Part shown: positions 8,427-16,083 of the stretch, piece by piece
Numbering within the stretch: position 1 is the stretch's first letter
How the letters are laid out: each line of letters opens with the position of its first letter
Source: Bacteroidota bacterium
GTDB taxonomy: Bacteria > Bacteroidota > Bacteroidia > Bacteroidales > Bacteroidaceae
Reading direction: 5' to 3'
NCBI GenBank assembly: GCA_023458215.1
Contig: JAEXAJ010000122.1
Span: forward strand, 39,756 to 103,755
DNA length: 64,000 nucleotides
Program-made: the position numbers and the translations under genes
Notes under the pieces: generated by a model
What the model was told of the DNA's origin: nothing
Databases searched by the model: none
What the model saw: the letters and a program-made list of their open reading frames with translations, nothing else

Positions 8427-9509
8427 ATGAAAAAGATAGCATTAATTACCGGTATCACCGGTCAGGACGGTTCTTTCCTTGCCGAGTTCCTAATAGAAAA
8501 AGGTTATGAAGTCCATGGCATTCTTCGCCGTTCTTCCTCTTTCAATACGGGGCGTATCGAACATCTTTATCTAGATGAATGGGTGCGTGACATGAAGAAT
8601 GACCGCTTGATCAATCTTCATTATGGGGATATGACGGACAGCAGTTCGCTTATCCGGATCATTCAGTTGGTTCAGCCGGATGAGATTTATAACCTTGCTG
8701 CCCAAAGCCATGTAAAAGTAAGCTTTGATGTACCCGAATATACGGCAGAAGCTGATGCCGTGGGTACGCTCCGTATGCTGGAGGCTGTTCGTATTCTTGG
8801 TCTAAAGAAGAAGACGAGGATTTATCAGGCTTCCACTTCCGAGCTTTTCGGAAAAGTGCAGGAGGTCCCTCAAAAGGAAATAACTCCTTTCTATCCCCGT
8901 AGCCCTTACGGAGTGGCAAAGCAGTATGGCTTCTGGATCACCAAGAATTACCGTGAGAGTTATGGCATGTTTGCCGTGAACGGTATTCTGTTCAACCATG
9001 AGAGCGAGCGGAGGGGGGAAACTTTTGTGACCCGTAAGATTACTTTGGCTGCAGCCCGTATTGCCCAAGATTTCCAGGACAAGTTGTATCTGGGCAATTT
9101 GGATGCCCGTCGTGACTGGGGGTATGCTAGGGATTATGTGGAATGTATGTGGCTGATCCTTCAGCATGATACTCCCGAGGATTTCGTGATAGCTACGGGT
9201 GAGATGCACACGGTTCGTGAGTTTGCTACGTTGGCTTTCAAGGAGGTTGGCATTGAACTTCGTTGGGAAGGTGAAGGTGTGAATGAAAAGGGTATTGACG
9301 TGAAGACCGGAAAATCCTTGGTTGAGGTTGATGCTAAGTATTTCCGCCCTTGTGAGGTCGAGCAATTGTTGGGTGATCCTACAAAAGCCAGGATACTGCT
9401 CGGCTGGAATCCTACCAAGACAAGTTTTCCGGAATTAGTGAGAATAATGGTGGAGCATGATATGAGGTTTGTGAGGAAGTTGTATTTGAAGGCACAAATA
9501 AGTGAATGA
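8427..9509 (+). CDS. gmd: GDP-mannose 4,6-dehydratase
   Basis: This 360-residue protein is a full-length extended short-chain dehydrogenase. It has the NADP-binding loop [14 protein letters not shown] near residues 9-22, the S/T at 136-138, and the catalytic pair Tyr161 and Lys165 in SPYGVAK. The insert [16 protein letters not shown] is diagnostic of Gmd. It converts GDP-D-mannose to GDP-4-keto-6-deoxy-D-mannose, precursor of GDP-L-fucose, GDP-D-rhamnose or GDP-perosamine. No GDP-fucose synthase (fcl) is seen beside it, so the final sugar depends on genes elsewhere or upstream of the window. It lies 16 bases after the last transferase and its base composition is visibly richer in G and C than genes upstream, marking a junction in the locus. 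Confidence 0.96.
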   Translation: MKKIALITGITGQDGSFLAEFLIEKGYEVHGILRRSSSFNTGRIEHLYLDEWVRDMKNDRLINLHYGDMTDSSSLIRIIQLVQPDEIYNLAAQSHVKVSFDVPEYTAEADAVGTLRMLEAVRILGLKKKTRIYQASTSELFGKVQEVPQKEITPFYPRSPYGVAKQYGFWITKNYRESYGMFAVNGILFNHESERRGETFVTRKITLAAARIAQDFQDKLYLGNLDARRDWGYARDYVECMWLILQHDTPEDFVIATGEMHTVREFATLAFKEVGIELRWEGEGVNEKGIDVKTGKSLVEVDAKYFRPCEVEQLLGDPTKARILLGWNPTKTSFPELVRIMVEHDMRFVRKLYLKAQISE

Positions 9510-9536
9510 TAATTAGGACATCTCTTAATCTTCAAG

Positions 9537-9544
9537 TATCTTTG
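9537..9544 (+). promoter_or_regulatory. Putative -7 promoter element before the small TA-like pair
   Basis: TATCTTTG matches the Bacteroides -7 consensus TAnnTTTG. It lies 16 bases before the ATG at 9561, so the toxin-antitoxin-like pair could be transcribed on its own inside the CPS operon. No convincing -33 TTTG was assigned. Confidence 0.55.
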
Positions 9545-9560
9545 TGGAAAGATTGGAACG

Positions 9561-9752
9561 ATGAGTAAAATTAAACCATATAAAGAAGAAGAGCCAAAAT
9601 TGCAGGAGGCTGCTGAGCCAATGGTTACTTATACGAGTAGCGAGAGGAATTCCGATTTTGTTATAGGAGAACGTGATGATATCAGATGTGCTATTTCTGG
9701 TGAGGAACTATTGGACAAGCTTCGTCCTCGTATAAAAGCCTTGTTCAAATGA
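9561..9752 (+). CDS. Small acidic protein, probable antitoxin of a RelE/ParE-type pair
   Basis: A 63-residue, strongly charged protein (MSKIKPYKEEEPKLQEAAEP at the start) with a C-terminal segment ISGEELLDKLRPRIKALFK that could form an amphipathic helix. I do not recognise a named family. The inference of an antitoxin rests on its size, its charge, its own promoter, and the ATGA overlap at 9749-9752 with a downstream gene encoding a RelE/ParE-like protein. Such antitoxins usually have an N-terminal DNA-binding part and a toxin-binding helix; the N-terminus here is too short to assign a fold. If the toxin is dead (see next entry), the gene may be kept only for autoregulation or by chance. Confidence 0.6.
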   Translation: MSKIKPYKEEEPKLQEAAEPMVTYTSSERNSDFVIGERDDIRCAISGEELLDKLRPRIKALFK

Positions 9753-10070
9753 AAGTTGTATTTGCCGCCGAAGTTGAAGAAGATTTGTATGAACTTATAA
9801 AAAAACTTGTCGAAAAGGAGTATTTGTGCACTTATCCTTTTGCAATTTCTTATGTGGAGGAACTGATAATTGATATTCAACAGAATATTCATTCTAAATT
9901 GAAAAAAGAAATCTCCTGTCTTTTTTGAACGGTATGGTAAGGATATACATTACATCACATATCAACGCAATCCTAATACAACGTGGTATATTATTTTCTC
10001 TGTAATTGAGGATACTTACTTCATCAAGTATATCACCAATAATCACGTTTCCGTCCAGAATATTTTATAG
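9749..10070 (+). pseudogene. RelE/ParE-type toxin gene, frameshifted
   Basis: From the ATG at 9749 the frame reads MKVVFAAEVEEDLYELIKKL and on to a TGA at 9926-9928 (59 residues). If one base is skipped in the region 9908-9913, the frame continues as SPVFFERYGKDIHYITYQRN, then TTWYIIFSVIEDTYFIKYIT, to the TAG at 10068. The joined product of about 106 residues looks like a RelE/ParE/HigB-fold mRNase: N-terminal helices followed by an antiparallel sheet with an aromatic-rich YxxF strand. The shift needed is +1 (or -2), which does not fit the classical -1 slippery heptamer despite the A-rich tract just upstream. It is most simply a one-base insertion that inactivates the gene; a sequencing error or a programmed shift remain possible. 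Confidence 0.7.
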
Positions 10071-10079
10071 AATAATTCC

Positions 10080-11060
10080 ATGAACATATTAATATCCGGA
10101 ATCCACGGCTTTGTGGGTTCCAATCTTATTGTGGCCCTGAAGGAACGTCATAACCTTTATGGTTTGGATATTGTTGCTCCTGAAAAGGAAGGGGTGATAA
10201 AGACGTTTTCTTGGAAGGATATTGAGCCTTCTTCTTTTCCGATGCAGAATCTTCCGGAGTTTGACGCTATCATCCATTTGGCAGGCAAGGCTCACGATAC
10301 AAAGAACCGGTCTGCTGCCCAGGTATATTTTGACATCAATACGGGACTTACGCAGAAGATATTCGACTTCTTTACGGAGTCGTCTGCCAGGAAGTTTATC
10401 TTCTTCAGTTCGGTGAAGGCTGCTGCTGACAGTGTAGTGGGGGATGTGTTGACGGAGGATGTGGTACCTGTGCCGGTTGGTCCATACGGGGAGAGCAAGA
10501 TTGCTGCTGAGAATTACATCCTCAGCAAGTTAAAAGTTGAAAGTGGAAAGTGGAAAGGTTTTTGGTGTGATGACAAGCAGGTGTTTATATTACGTCCTTG
10601 CATGATTCATGGACCCGGTAATAAAGGAAACTTGAATCTGCTCTATAATGTAGTGAAGAAGGACGTTCCCTGGCCTTTGGGAGCTTTTGAGAACAGGCGT
10701 TCTTTCACTTCGATTGATAACCTTTGCTATGTGGTGGAAGGCTTGTTGACCAAGAATGTGGCTGGCGGCATTTACCATATCGGTGACGATGAAGCCTTGT
10801 CCACGAATGAGCTGATAGCCTTGATGTGTGAGGTCTTGGGACGTAAGCCTCATATCTGGAAAATGAATAAAAGGATAATGGAAGGATGTGCCAAATTAGG
10901 AACATTGCTTCATCTTCCATTGAACACGGAACGCTTGCGCAAGCTGACGGAGAACTATATGGTGAGCAATGCAAAGATAAAGTCTGCTTTGGACATTGAC
11001 AGGATGCCTGTGAGTGCGGAGGAGGGAATCGTGAAAACGATAAAATCGTTTTCAAATTAA
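10080..11060 (+). CDS. NAD-dependent epimerase/dehydratase (UDP-hexose 4-epimerase-like)
   Basis: This is a 326-residue extended SDR enzyme with the GxxGxxG loop at residues 7-13 (GIHGFVG), FFSSV before the active site, and Tyr136-x3-Lys140 in GPYGESK. Proteins of this type next to a WecA-like transferase at the end of Bacteroides CPS loci are thought to make the HexNAc nucleotide used to start the repeat unit; the exact reaction (4-epimerase or a reductase) is an inference. Oddly, residues about 151-162 (LKVESGKWKGFW) look like an in-frame insertion: the DNA there is a short GGAAAGT-type direct repeat. The gene starts 9 bases after the toxin remnant. Confidence 0.87.
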   Translation: MNILISGIHGFVGSNLIVALKERHNLYGLDIVAPEKEGVIKTFSWKDIEPSSFPMQNLPEFDAIIHLAGKAHDTKNRSAAQVYFDINTGLTQKIFDFFTESSARKFIFFSSVKAAADSVVGDVLTEDVVPVPVGPYGESKIAAENYILSKLKVESGKWKGFWCDDKQVFILRPCMIHGPGNKGNLNLLYNVVKKDVPWPLGAFENRRSFTSIDNLCYVVEGLLTKNVAGGIYHIGDDEALSTNELIALMCEVLGRKPHIWKMNKRIMEGCAKLGTLLHLPLNTERLRKLTENYMVSNAKIKSALDIDRMPVSAEEGIVKTIKSFSN

Positions 11061-11095
11061 AGAATTAATAATTGAAGAGTTAAAAAGGGAGCGAT

Positions 11096-12052
11096 ATGGT
11101 TATGTATTACTTGATGGTGTTGGTTCTGCTATTTTTAGCAGAACTTTTTTATTTTAGGGTAGCTGACAAGTGTAATATCATTGACAAGCCGAATGAACGA
11201 AGTTCTCATACAAAGATTACTTTGCGCGGTGGCGGGATTATTTTCTATTTCGGTGCGTTGGCTTACTTTCTGACAAGTGGTTTTGAATACCCTTTGTTTA
11301 TGCTTGCCTTGACTCTGGTCACGTTCATCAGCTTTGTGGATGATATCAAGTCCACCCGGCAGATAACGAGATTGCTTTTCCACTTCTCGGCTATGGTATT
11401 GATGTTCTGCCAATGGGGCTTGTTCTCTCTGGAATGGTGGTGGATTGTCATTGCCTTGATTATCTGCACGGGTATCATCAATGCCTATAACTTTATGGAT
11501 GGAATTAACGGTATCACGGGTGGCTATTCCTTGGTTGTACTAACTTCCTTGGCAATAATCAACAAGGAGATCATTCCTTTTGTGGAAAATGGCTTTATTT
11601 ATACGGTGATTTGTTCTGTTGTGGTATTTTGTTTCTTCAATTTCCGTAAGAGAGCGAAATGCTTTGCCGGTGATGTGGGTTCTGTGAGTATCGCCTTTAT
11701 TCTTCTTTTCTTGATAGGTAAACTAATTATCTGTACAGAAGATTTCAGCTGGATTGTTTTGTTGTCCGTCTATGGTGTTGACAGCGTGTTGACCATCATT
11801 CACCGCCTGATGCTTCATGAGAATATCGGTTTGCCGCACCGTAAGCATTTGTATCAGCTTATGGCGAATGAGTTGAAGATTCCTCATGTGGCAGTTTCTG
11901 CTATTTACATGATAGCGCAAGCTGTAGTTGTAGCAGGATATATCTATTGCCAAGATGATGGGTATATTTATTTAGCAGGTTGCATTCTCATATTGAGCTT
12001 GATTTATGTGCTGTTTGTGAGAAAGTGCTTCCATTTACATTTGAATAAATAG
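11096..12052 (+). CDS. WecA/MraY-family undecaprenyl-phosphate sugar-1-phosphate transferase
   Basis: The 318-residue polytopic membrane protein (about ten spans) has the complete set of MraY/WecA motifs: Asp82-Asp83 in FVDD, NFMDGINGI with Asn132 and Asp135, FAGDVGS with Asp193, and the HRKH motif at 248-251 before LYQLM. It transfers a HexNAc-1-phosphate from a UDP-sugar to undecaprenyl phosphate on the cytoplasmic face, the first step of repeat-unit assembly. Its position as the last gene of the locus, directly after the epimerase that may supply its donor, is the common Bacteroides arrangement. Alternative starts are ATG 11096 and 11102. Motif HRKH fits the WecA branch rather than MraY. 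Confidence 0.9.
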   Translation: MVMYYLMVLVLLFLAELFYFRVADKCNIIDKPNERSSHTKITLRGGGIIFYFGALAYFLTSGFEYPLFMLALTLVTFISFVDDIKSTRQITRLLFHFSAMVLMFCQWGLFSLEWWWIVIALIICTGIINAYNFMDGINGITGGYSLVVLTSLAIINKEIIPFVENGFIYTVICSVVVFCFFNFRKRAKCFAGDVGSVSIAFILLFLIGKLIICTEDFSWIVLLSVYGVDSVLTIIHRLMLHENIGLPHRKHLYQLMANELKIPHVAVSAIYMIAQAVVVAGYIYCQDDGYIYLAGCILILSLIYVLFVRKCFHLHLNK

Positions 12053-12055
12053 TCT

Positions 12056-12077
12056 GATAAAATTCATTTTATCTTTT
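12056..12077 (+). terminator. Short hairpin after the CPS locus, possible terminator
   Basis: GATAAAAT and ATTTTATC (12056-12063 and 12066-12073) form an A/T-only stem followed by four T. It stands 4 bases after the last CPS stop. The stem is weak, so this may be only a partial terminator. Confidence 0.4.
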
Positions 12078-12131
12078 CGTAACTAAGGAGTGAAAAAACG
12101 TATCAACTTATCTGTTTTAGATTAAAAAGAG

Positions 12132-12139
12132 TATATTTG
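12132..12139 (+). promoter_or_regulatory. Putative -7 element of the AAA-ATPase gene
   Basis: TATATTTG fits TAnnTTTG and lies 26 bases before the ATG at 12166. No strict -33 TTTG is seen in the A/T-rich stretch before it. Confidence 0.55.
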
Positions 12140-12165
12140 CGAATAATCTTTAGTAGCGGTTAGAA

Positions 12166-13728
12166 ATGGAACAGATGCGTAAATTGCCTATTGGCATACA
12201 GACTTTTGAGAAACTTCGTGAGGAGAACTTTCTTTATGTAGATAAGACAGCTATGATTTATCAGATAGTATCTACTTCGATCCCTTATTTTTTGAGTCGT
12301 CCTCGTCGTTTCGGCAAAAGTCTGCTTATTTCTACTTTTGAAGCTTATTTTCAAGGGCGTAAAGACCTTTTTCAAGGGCTTGCCATTGAAAAGATGGAAA
12401 CAAGATGGGAACAATATCCTGTATTGCACTTGGATTTGAATGCTGAGAAATACGATTGTGCGGAAAGTCTAAGATCGATATTGATTCGTTATTTAAATAT
12501 ATGGGAAACAGAGTGGGGAAGGGATGAAAAGGATACAACACTTTCCGACCGTTTCACAAGTGTCATTCGGCATGCTTATGAAGCAACAGGCAAGCAAGTA
12601 GTTGTTTTGGTTGATGAATATGACAAACCTTTGTTGCAGGCTATTTTGAACGAAGATTTGTTGGATGAATACCGTCGTACCTTGAAATCTTTTTATGGTG
12701 TACTGAAGAGTTCTGACCGCTACTTGCGTTTTGTTTTTCTGACGGGTGTCACCAAATTTGCGCAGGTAAGTGTATTCAGCGACTTGAATCAGTTGAATGA
12801 TATCAGTATGAAACCCCCATACGCGCAACTCTGTGGCATTACGAAGGAAGAGCTGTTGCAAGTGTTCACTCCTGAGATAAAAGCCTTGGGAGAAGTGAAC
12901 GAACTGACATTTGATGAAACGGTAAACCGTCTGACTGCCATGTATGATGGCTATCATTTTACAGAAAGATCGGTCGGTCTGTTCAATCCTTTTAGTTTGC
13001 TGAATGTATTTGATGGTGGAAAATTCGGTAATTATTGGTTTCAGACCGGTACCCCTACGTATTTAGTGGATTTGCTGAAGCAAAGTGATTATGATTTGCG
13101 TTATCTGATAGATGGAGTGGAAGTAACTGCATCTGCTTTTTCGGAATACCGGGCTGAGAAGAAAAATCCTCTTCCTATGATTTATCAGAGCGGTTACCTG
13201 ACCATCAAAGGTTATGATAAGGAGGTGGACCTATACATGCTTCGTTTTCCCAACGATGAGGTCCGTTATGGTTTTCTGAATTTTTTGGTACCTTATTATA
13301 CGGAGGTTTCCAATGACGAGACCGGTTTTTATATAGCAAGGTTTATGCGCGAACTGCGTGCCGGAGAGGTGGAAGCTTTCATGAATCGTCTGAAAGTATT
13401 CTTTGCAGGAATACCCTATGAACTGAGTGATGATACCGAACGGCATTATCAGGCTATTTTTTATGTGGTGTTCACTTTGCTTGGACAGTTTATTCAAAGT
13501 GAGGTTCATAGTTCTCATGGTAGGGCTGATGCTGTTGTGAAGACTGACAGTCATATATATGTATTTGAGTTTAAGTTGAACGGCAGTGCTGAGACTGCAT
13601 TGAGACAGATCAATGAGAAAGATTATTTGCTTCCTTATTTATTGGATGGACGGGAATTGGTAAAGATTGGTGCTGACTTTGATAAGGAAACACGCAATAT
13701 CGGCAAATATTTGATAGAAAGGCAGTGA
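12166..13728 (+). CDS. AAA-ATPase-like / PD-(D/E)XK nuclease family protein
   Basis: A 520-residue protein of the type often annotated AAA family ATPase with PD-(D/E)XK nuclease domain (PF09820 plus PF08011). The N-terminus LPIGIQTFEKLREENFLYVDKT is diagnostic; the P-loop is RRFGKSLL near residues 47-54 and the Walker B segment is VVVLVDEYDKPLL near residue 145. At the C-terminus, GRADAVV followed by IYVFEFKLNG supplies the Asp and Glu-x-Lys of a nuclease core (residues about 451-472). These genes occur in many copies per Bacteroides genome and their role is unknown; a nuclease or mobile/defence role is inferred from the domains. It stands alone, with its own promoter and a shared downstream terminator. 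Confidence 0.88.
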   Translation: MEQMRKLPIGIQTFEKLREENFLYVDKTAMIYQIVSTSIPYFLSRPRRFGKSLLISTFEAYFQGRKDLFQGLAIEKMETRWEQYPVLHLDLNAEKYDCAESLRSILIRYLNIWETEWGRDEKDTTLSDRFTSVIRHAYEATGKQVVVLVDEYDKPLLQAILNEDLLDEYRRTLKSFYGVLKSSDRYLRFVFLTGVTKFAQVSVFSDLNQLNDISMKPPYAQLCGITKEELLQVFTPEIKALGEVNELTFDETVNRLTAMYDGYHFTERSVGLFNPFSLLNVFDGGKFGNYWFQTGTPTYLVDLLKQSDYDLRYLIDGVEVTASAFSEYRAEKKNPLPMIYQSGYLTIKGYDKEVDLYMLRFPNDEVRYGFLNFLVPYYTEVSNDETGFYIARFMRELRAGEVEAFMNRLKVFFAGIPYELSDDTERHYQAIFYVVFTLLGQFIQSEVHSSHGRADAVVKTDSHIYVFEFKLNGSAETALRQINEKDYLLPYLLDGRELVKIGADFDKETRNIGKYLIERQ

Positions 13729-13754
13729 TTTTCCCTTTTTTGTATGGATAAATA

Positions 13755-13792
13755 AACAGTCCCCGGTTCTTCATCGAGAATCGGGGACTGTT
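13755..13792. terminator. Bidirectional hairpin terminator between convergent genes
   Basis: Arms 13755-13770 and 13777-13792 pair over 16 bp with one G-T wobble (core CAGTCCCCG / CGGGGACTG) around a 6-base loop. A T-rich tail follows on plus (GTTTTATA) and an A-rich stretch precedes on the other side. It separates the AAA-ATPase gene from the convergent S9 peptidase. Confidence 0.85.
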
Positions 13793-13812
13793 GTTTTATA
13801 CTCTTTGGAATC

Positions 13813-15930
13813 TTATTGTTTAGCCGGCTTCAACCATTTATCCAACCACTCAAAGAAAGTACGTTGCCACAAAACACCGTTCTGAGGTTTCAGTACCCAG
13901 TGATTTTCATCGGGATAGATCAGCAGTTCAGCAGGAACACCGCGCATTACGGCAGCATCGAAGGCGGCCATTGCCTGATTGGCAAGGATGCGGAAGTCTT
14001 TTTCTCCGTGGATACAGAGGATAGGAGTATCCCATTTATCAATGAACTTGTGCGGGGAGTTGGCAAAAGTACGCTGGGCAACGGAGTTGTTCTTGTCCCA
14101 ATAAGCGCCACCCATATCCCAGTTGGCAAACCATTTCTCTTCTGTTTCCAAATATTGCATTTCCATGTTGAAGATACCGTCGTGGGCAATGAACGCTTTG
14201 AAGCGTTTGTCGTGATGTCCGGCAAGCCAATAGACGGAGAAGCCTCCGAAGCTGGCACCTACACATCCTAGACGGTCTTTATCAACATAGGATTCTTTGG
14301 CTACTTCGTCGATGGCGGTGAAGTAATCTTTCATGCACTGACCACCGTAATCGCCACTGATGGCTTCGTTCCATTCTAAGCCAAAGCCGGGAAGACCGCG
14401 ACGGTTGGGGGCTACTATGATGTAATCGTTGGCTGCCATAATTTGGAAGTTCCAACGATAGCTCCAAAATTGGCTTACGGGACTTTGCGGTCCACCTTCG
14501 CAGAAGAGTAGGGTGGGGTATTTCTTATTCGGATCGAATTGAGGCGGATAGATAACCCAAGTCAACATCTGCTTGCCATCGGTTGTCTTCATCCACCGAG
14601 CTTCTACTTTTCCCATTTCAAGCTGATCGTAGATCTGCTTGTTTTCGAAGGTCAACTGGGTTGCTTCTGCAAAATCACCGGTGTACTTGAGGGGCAATGA
14701 GTAAATTTCATCAGCCATACTCATGGACTGACGCTTGGCAATCATTTTATCACCACAAAGAGCGAATGATCCGTAGTCGTGCATGCCATCGGTAAGTTGG
14801 GTTAGCTTGTCATTCTCAGCAAGGTTGATGTTATAGATTTGTATTTCGCCATGCCAAACGCCGGTGAAGTAGATGCTTTGAGAATCTTTGTTCCACAAGA
14901 AAGCGTCTACGTTCGATTCGAATGCTTTGCTGACAAAACGCTTCTCGCCGGTGGCAAGGTTCATGATGAAGAGACGGTTCTGATCTGCTTCATAACCATC
15001 ACGCTCCATACTTTGCCAAGCGATGTATTGACCGTCCGGAGAATATTGCGGATTGGTGTCGTAACCTTTGTTCTCTTCGGTGATGTTTTCGGTTTTCTTG
15101 GCGGCAAGGTCGTAGATGTAGATGTCGGAGTTGGTAGAAATGGCATACGCCAATCCGGTCTTTTTACGGCAAGTATAGGCTACTTTATCAGATGCGGGAC
15201 TCCATGCCAATTGCTCGATACCACCCCAAGGTTTCATGGGACTTTCGAAAGGTTCTCCTTCGAGGATATCGGTAACGTTGTTGATACCATTACCGTCAAA
15301 ATCGGCCACAAAAGGATGGGGAGCAGTTGTTACCCATTCGTCCCAATGCTTGTACATAAGGTCGGTAACGATGATGCCGGTTGCCTTTGGAAGATCGGGA
15401 TGCTGGTCGGCCGTGCTCTTCACGGTCTTTACCTGGGCGATGAAAAGCAGTTTTTTGCCATCGGGAGAGAAGGAGAAGCCTTCGATGTCTCCGTCGTATT
15501 GGGTCAGTTGCTTGCGGCCGGTACCATCGGGATTCATTTCCCATACCTGGCTGCTGCCGCTTTCGTTGCAGAGGAAAGCAATCTTTTTACCGTCTTTAAT
15601 CCAGGCGGCATCGCTCTCTTGGAAAGCGTCGCGGGTGATTTGCGTATTGCCACTACCGTCGGCATTCATCACGAAGAGTTCGTTGTTACTCTTGTTCTCC
15701 GGTACGCTATAATAGGCCACTGAATAGACGATTTGTTTTTCATCGGGCGACACGGCAATACCGCCGATTCGTCCCATAGCCCACAATGCTTCGGGAGTCA
15801 TACGTTTGCCTTCGATCTTGATGTCCGAACGCCGGATGAGCGTTGCGGCATCTTGTCCGGCCTCTTTTGTCCCACCACAGGAGACTAATGTCATAGCTGC
15901 TGACATAAGCAATAGATTTACTTGTTTCAT
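13813..15930 (-). CDS. S9-family prolyl oligopeptidase (dipeptidyl/acylaminoacyl peptidase type), lipoprotein
   Basis: The 705-residue precursor begins with a lipoprotein signal (MKQVNLLLMSAAMTLVSCGG, lipid-modified Cys18). A WD40-like beta-propeller follows, with repeated SPDGK turns (GFSFSPDGKKLLF, NPQYSPDGQYIAW). The C-terminal alpha/beta hydrolase domain has the nucleophile Ser560 in GASFGG, Asp645 in HGEKDFRI and His677 in DENHW, so the triad is intact. S9 enzymes cleave short peptides, often after proline or from blocked N-termini; here probably in the periplasm, serving protein use. Length is normal for the family. It is transcribed alone from a strong -7 element and ends at a shared terminator. 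Confidence 0.93.
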   Translation of the reverse strand: MKQVNLLLMSAAMTLVSCGGTKEAGQDAATLIRRSDIKIEGKRMTPEALWAMGRIGGIAVSPDEKQIVYSVAYYSVPENKSNNELFVMNADGSGNTQITRDAFQESDAAWIKDGKKIAFLCNESGSSQVWEMNPDGTGRKQLTQYDGDIEGFSFSPDGKKLLFIAQVKTVKSTADQHPDLPKATGIIVTDLMYKHWDEWVTTAPHPFVADFDGNGINNVTDILEGEPFESPMKPWGGIEQLAWSPASDKVAYTCRKKTGLAYAISTNSDIYIYDLAAKKTENITEENKGYDTNPQYSPDGQYIAWQSMERDGYEADQNRLFIMNLATGEKRFVSKAFESNVDAFLWNKDSQSIYFTGVWHGEIQIYNINLAENDKLTQLTDGMHDYGSFALCGDKMIAKRQSMSMADEIYSLPLKYTGDFAEATQLTFENKQIYDQLEMGKVEARWMKTTDGKQMLTWVIYPPQFDPNKKYPTLLFCEGGPQSPVSQFWSYRWNFQIMAANDYIIVAPNRRGLPGFGLEWNEAISGDYGGQCMKDYFTAIDEVAKESYVDKDRLGCVGASFGGFSVYWLAGHHDKRFKAFIAHDGIFNMEMQYLETEEKWFANWDMGGAYWDKNNSVAQRTFANSPHKFIDKWDTPILCIHGEKDFRILANQAMAAFDAAVMRGVPAELLIYPDENHWVLKPQNGVLWQRTFFEWLDKWLKPAKQ

Positions 15931-15959
15931 ATAGGATGTTCGTTTTCGATTAATTATTG

Positions 15960-15967
15960 CAAAGATA
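15960..15967 (-). promoter_or_regulatory. Putative -7 element of the S9 peptidase gene
   Basis: On the minus strand TATCTTTG (TAnnTTTG) stands 29 bases upstream of the start codon at 15930. Confidence 0.65.
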
Positions 15968-15971
15968 CAAA

Positions 15972-16083
15972 ATTAGTTATAAGTTGTGAGTTATTAGTTA
16001 TTTGTTATTCCAAGCAGAAGGTGATTACGCCAACATACAGCGGTAAACATCAGCAAATAACTTATAACTCATAACTAATCACT
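15972..16083. repeat. Imperfect inverted copies of the AGTTATAAGTTATTAG-type spacer repeat
   Basis: The spacer between the MATE stop and the S9 promoter carries, at about 15972-16014 and inverted at 16052-16083, variants of the AGTTATAAGTT / AACTTATAACT repeat that also fills the gaps of the atp operon. Its right end merges with the MATE stop codon. It could fold into an imperfect hairpin. Confidence 0.65.

Noticed and set aside
8802..9365. 187-codon minus-strand frame inside gmd
   Set aside because: Antisense shadow of a conserved enzyme; no independent support.
9895..9912. Programmed -1 frameshift in the toxin gene
   Set aside because: An A-rich tract resembling a slippery heptamer is present, but the downstream frame needs a +1 (or -2) shift, so -1 slippage would not restore it.
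14839..15723. 294-codon plus-strand frame inside the S9 peptidase gene
   Set aside because: It is antisense to a clearly functional gene with intact catalytic triad; long antisense frames arise from its codon use.
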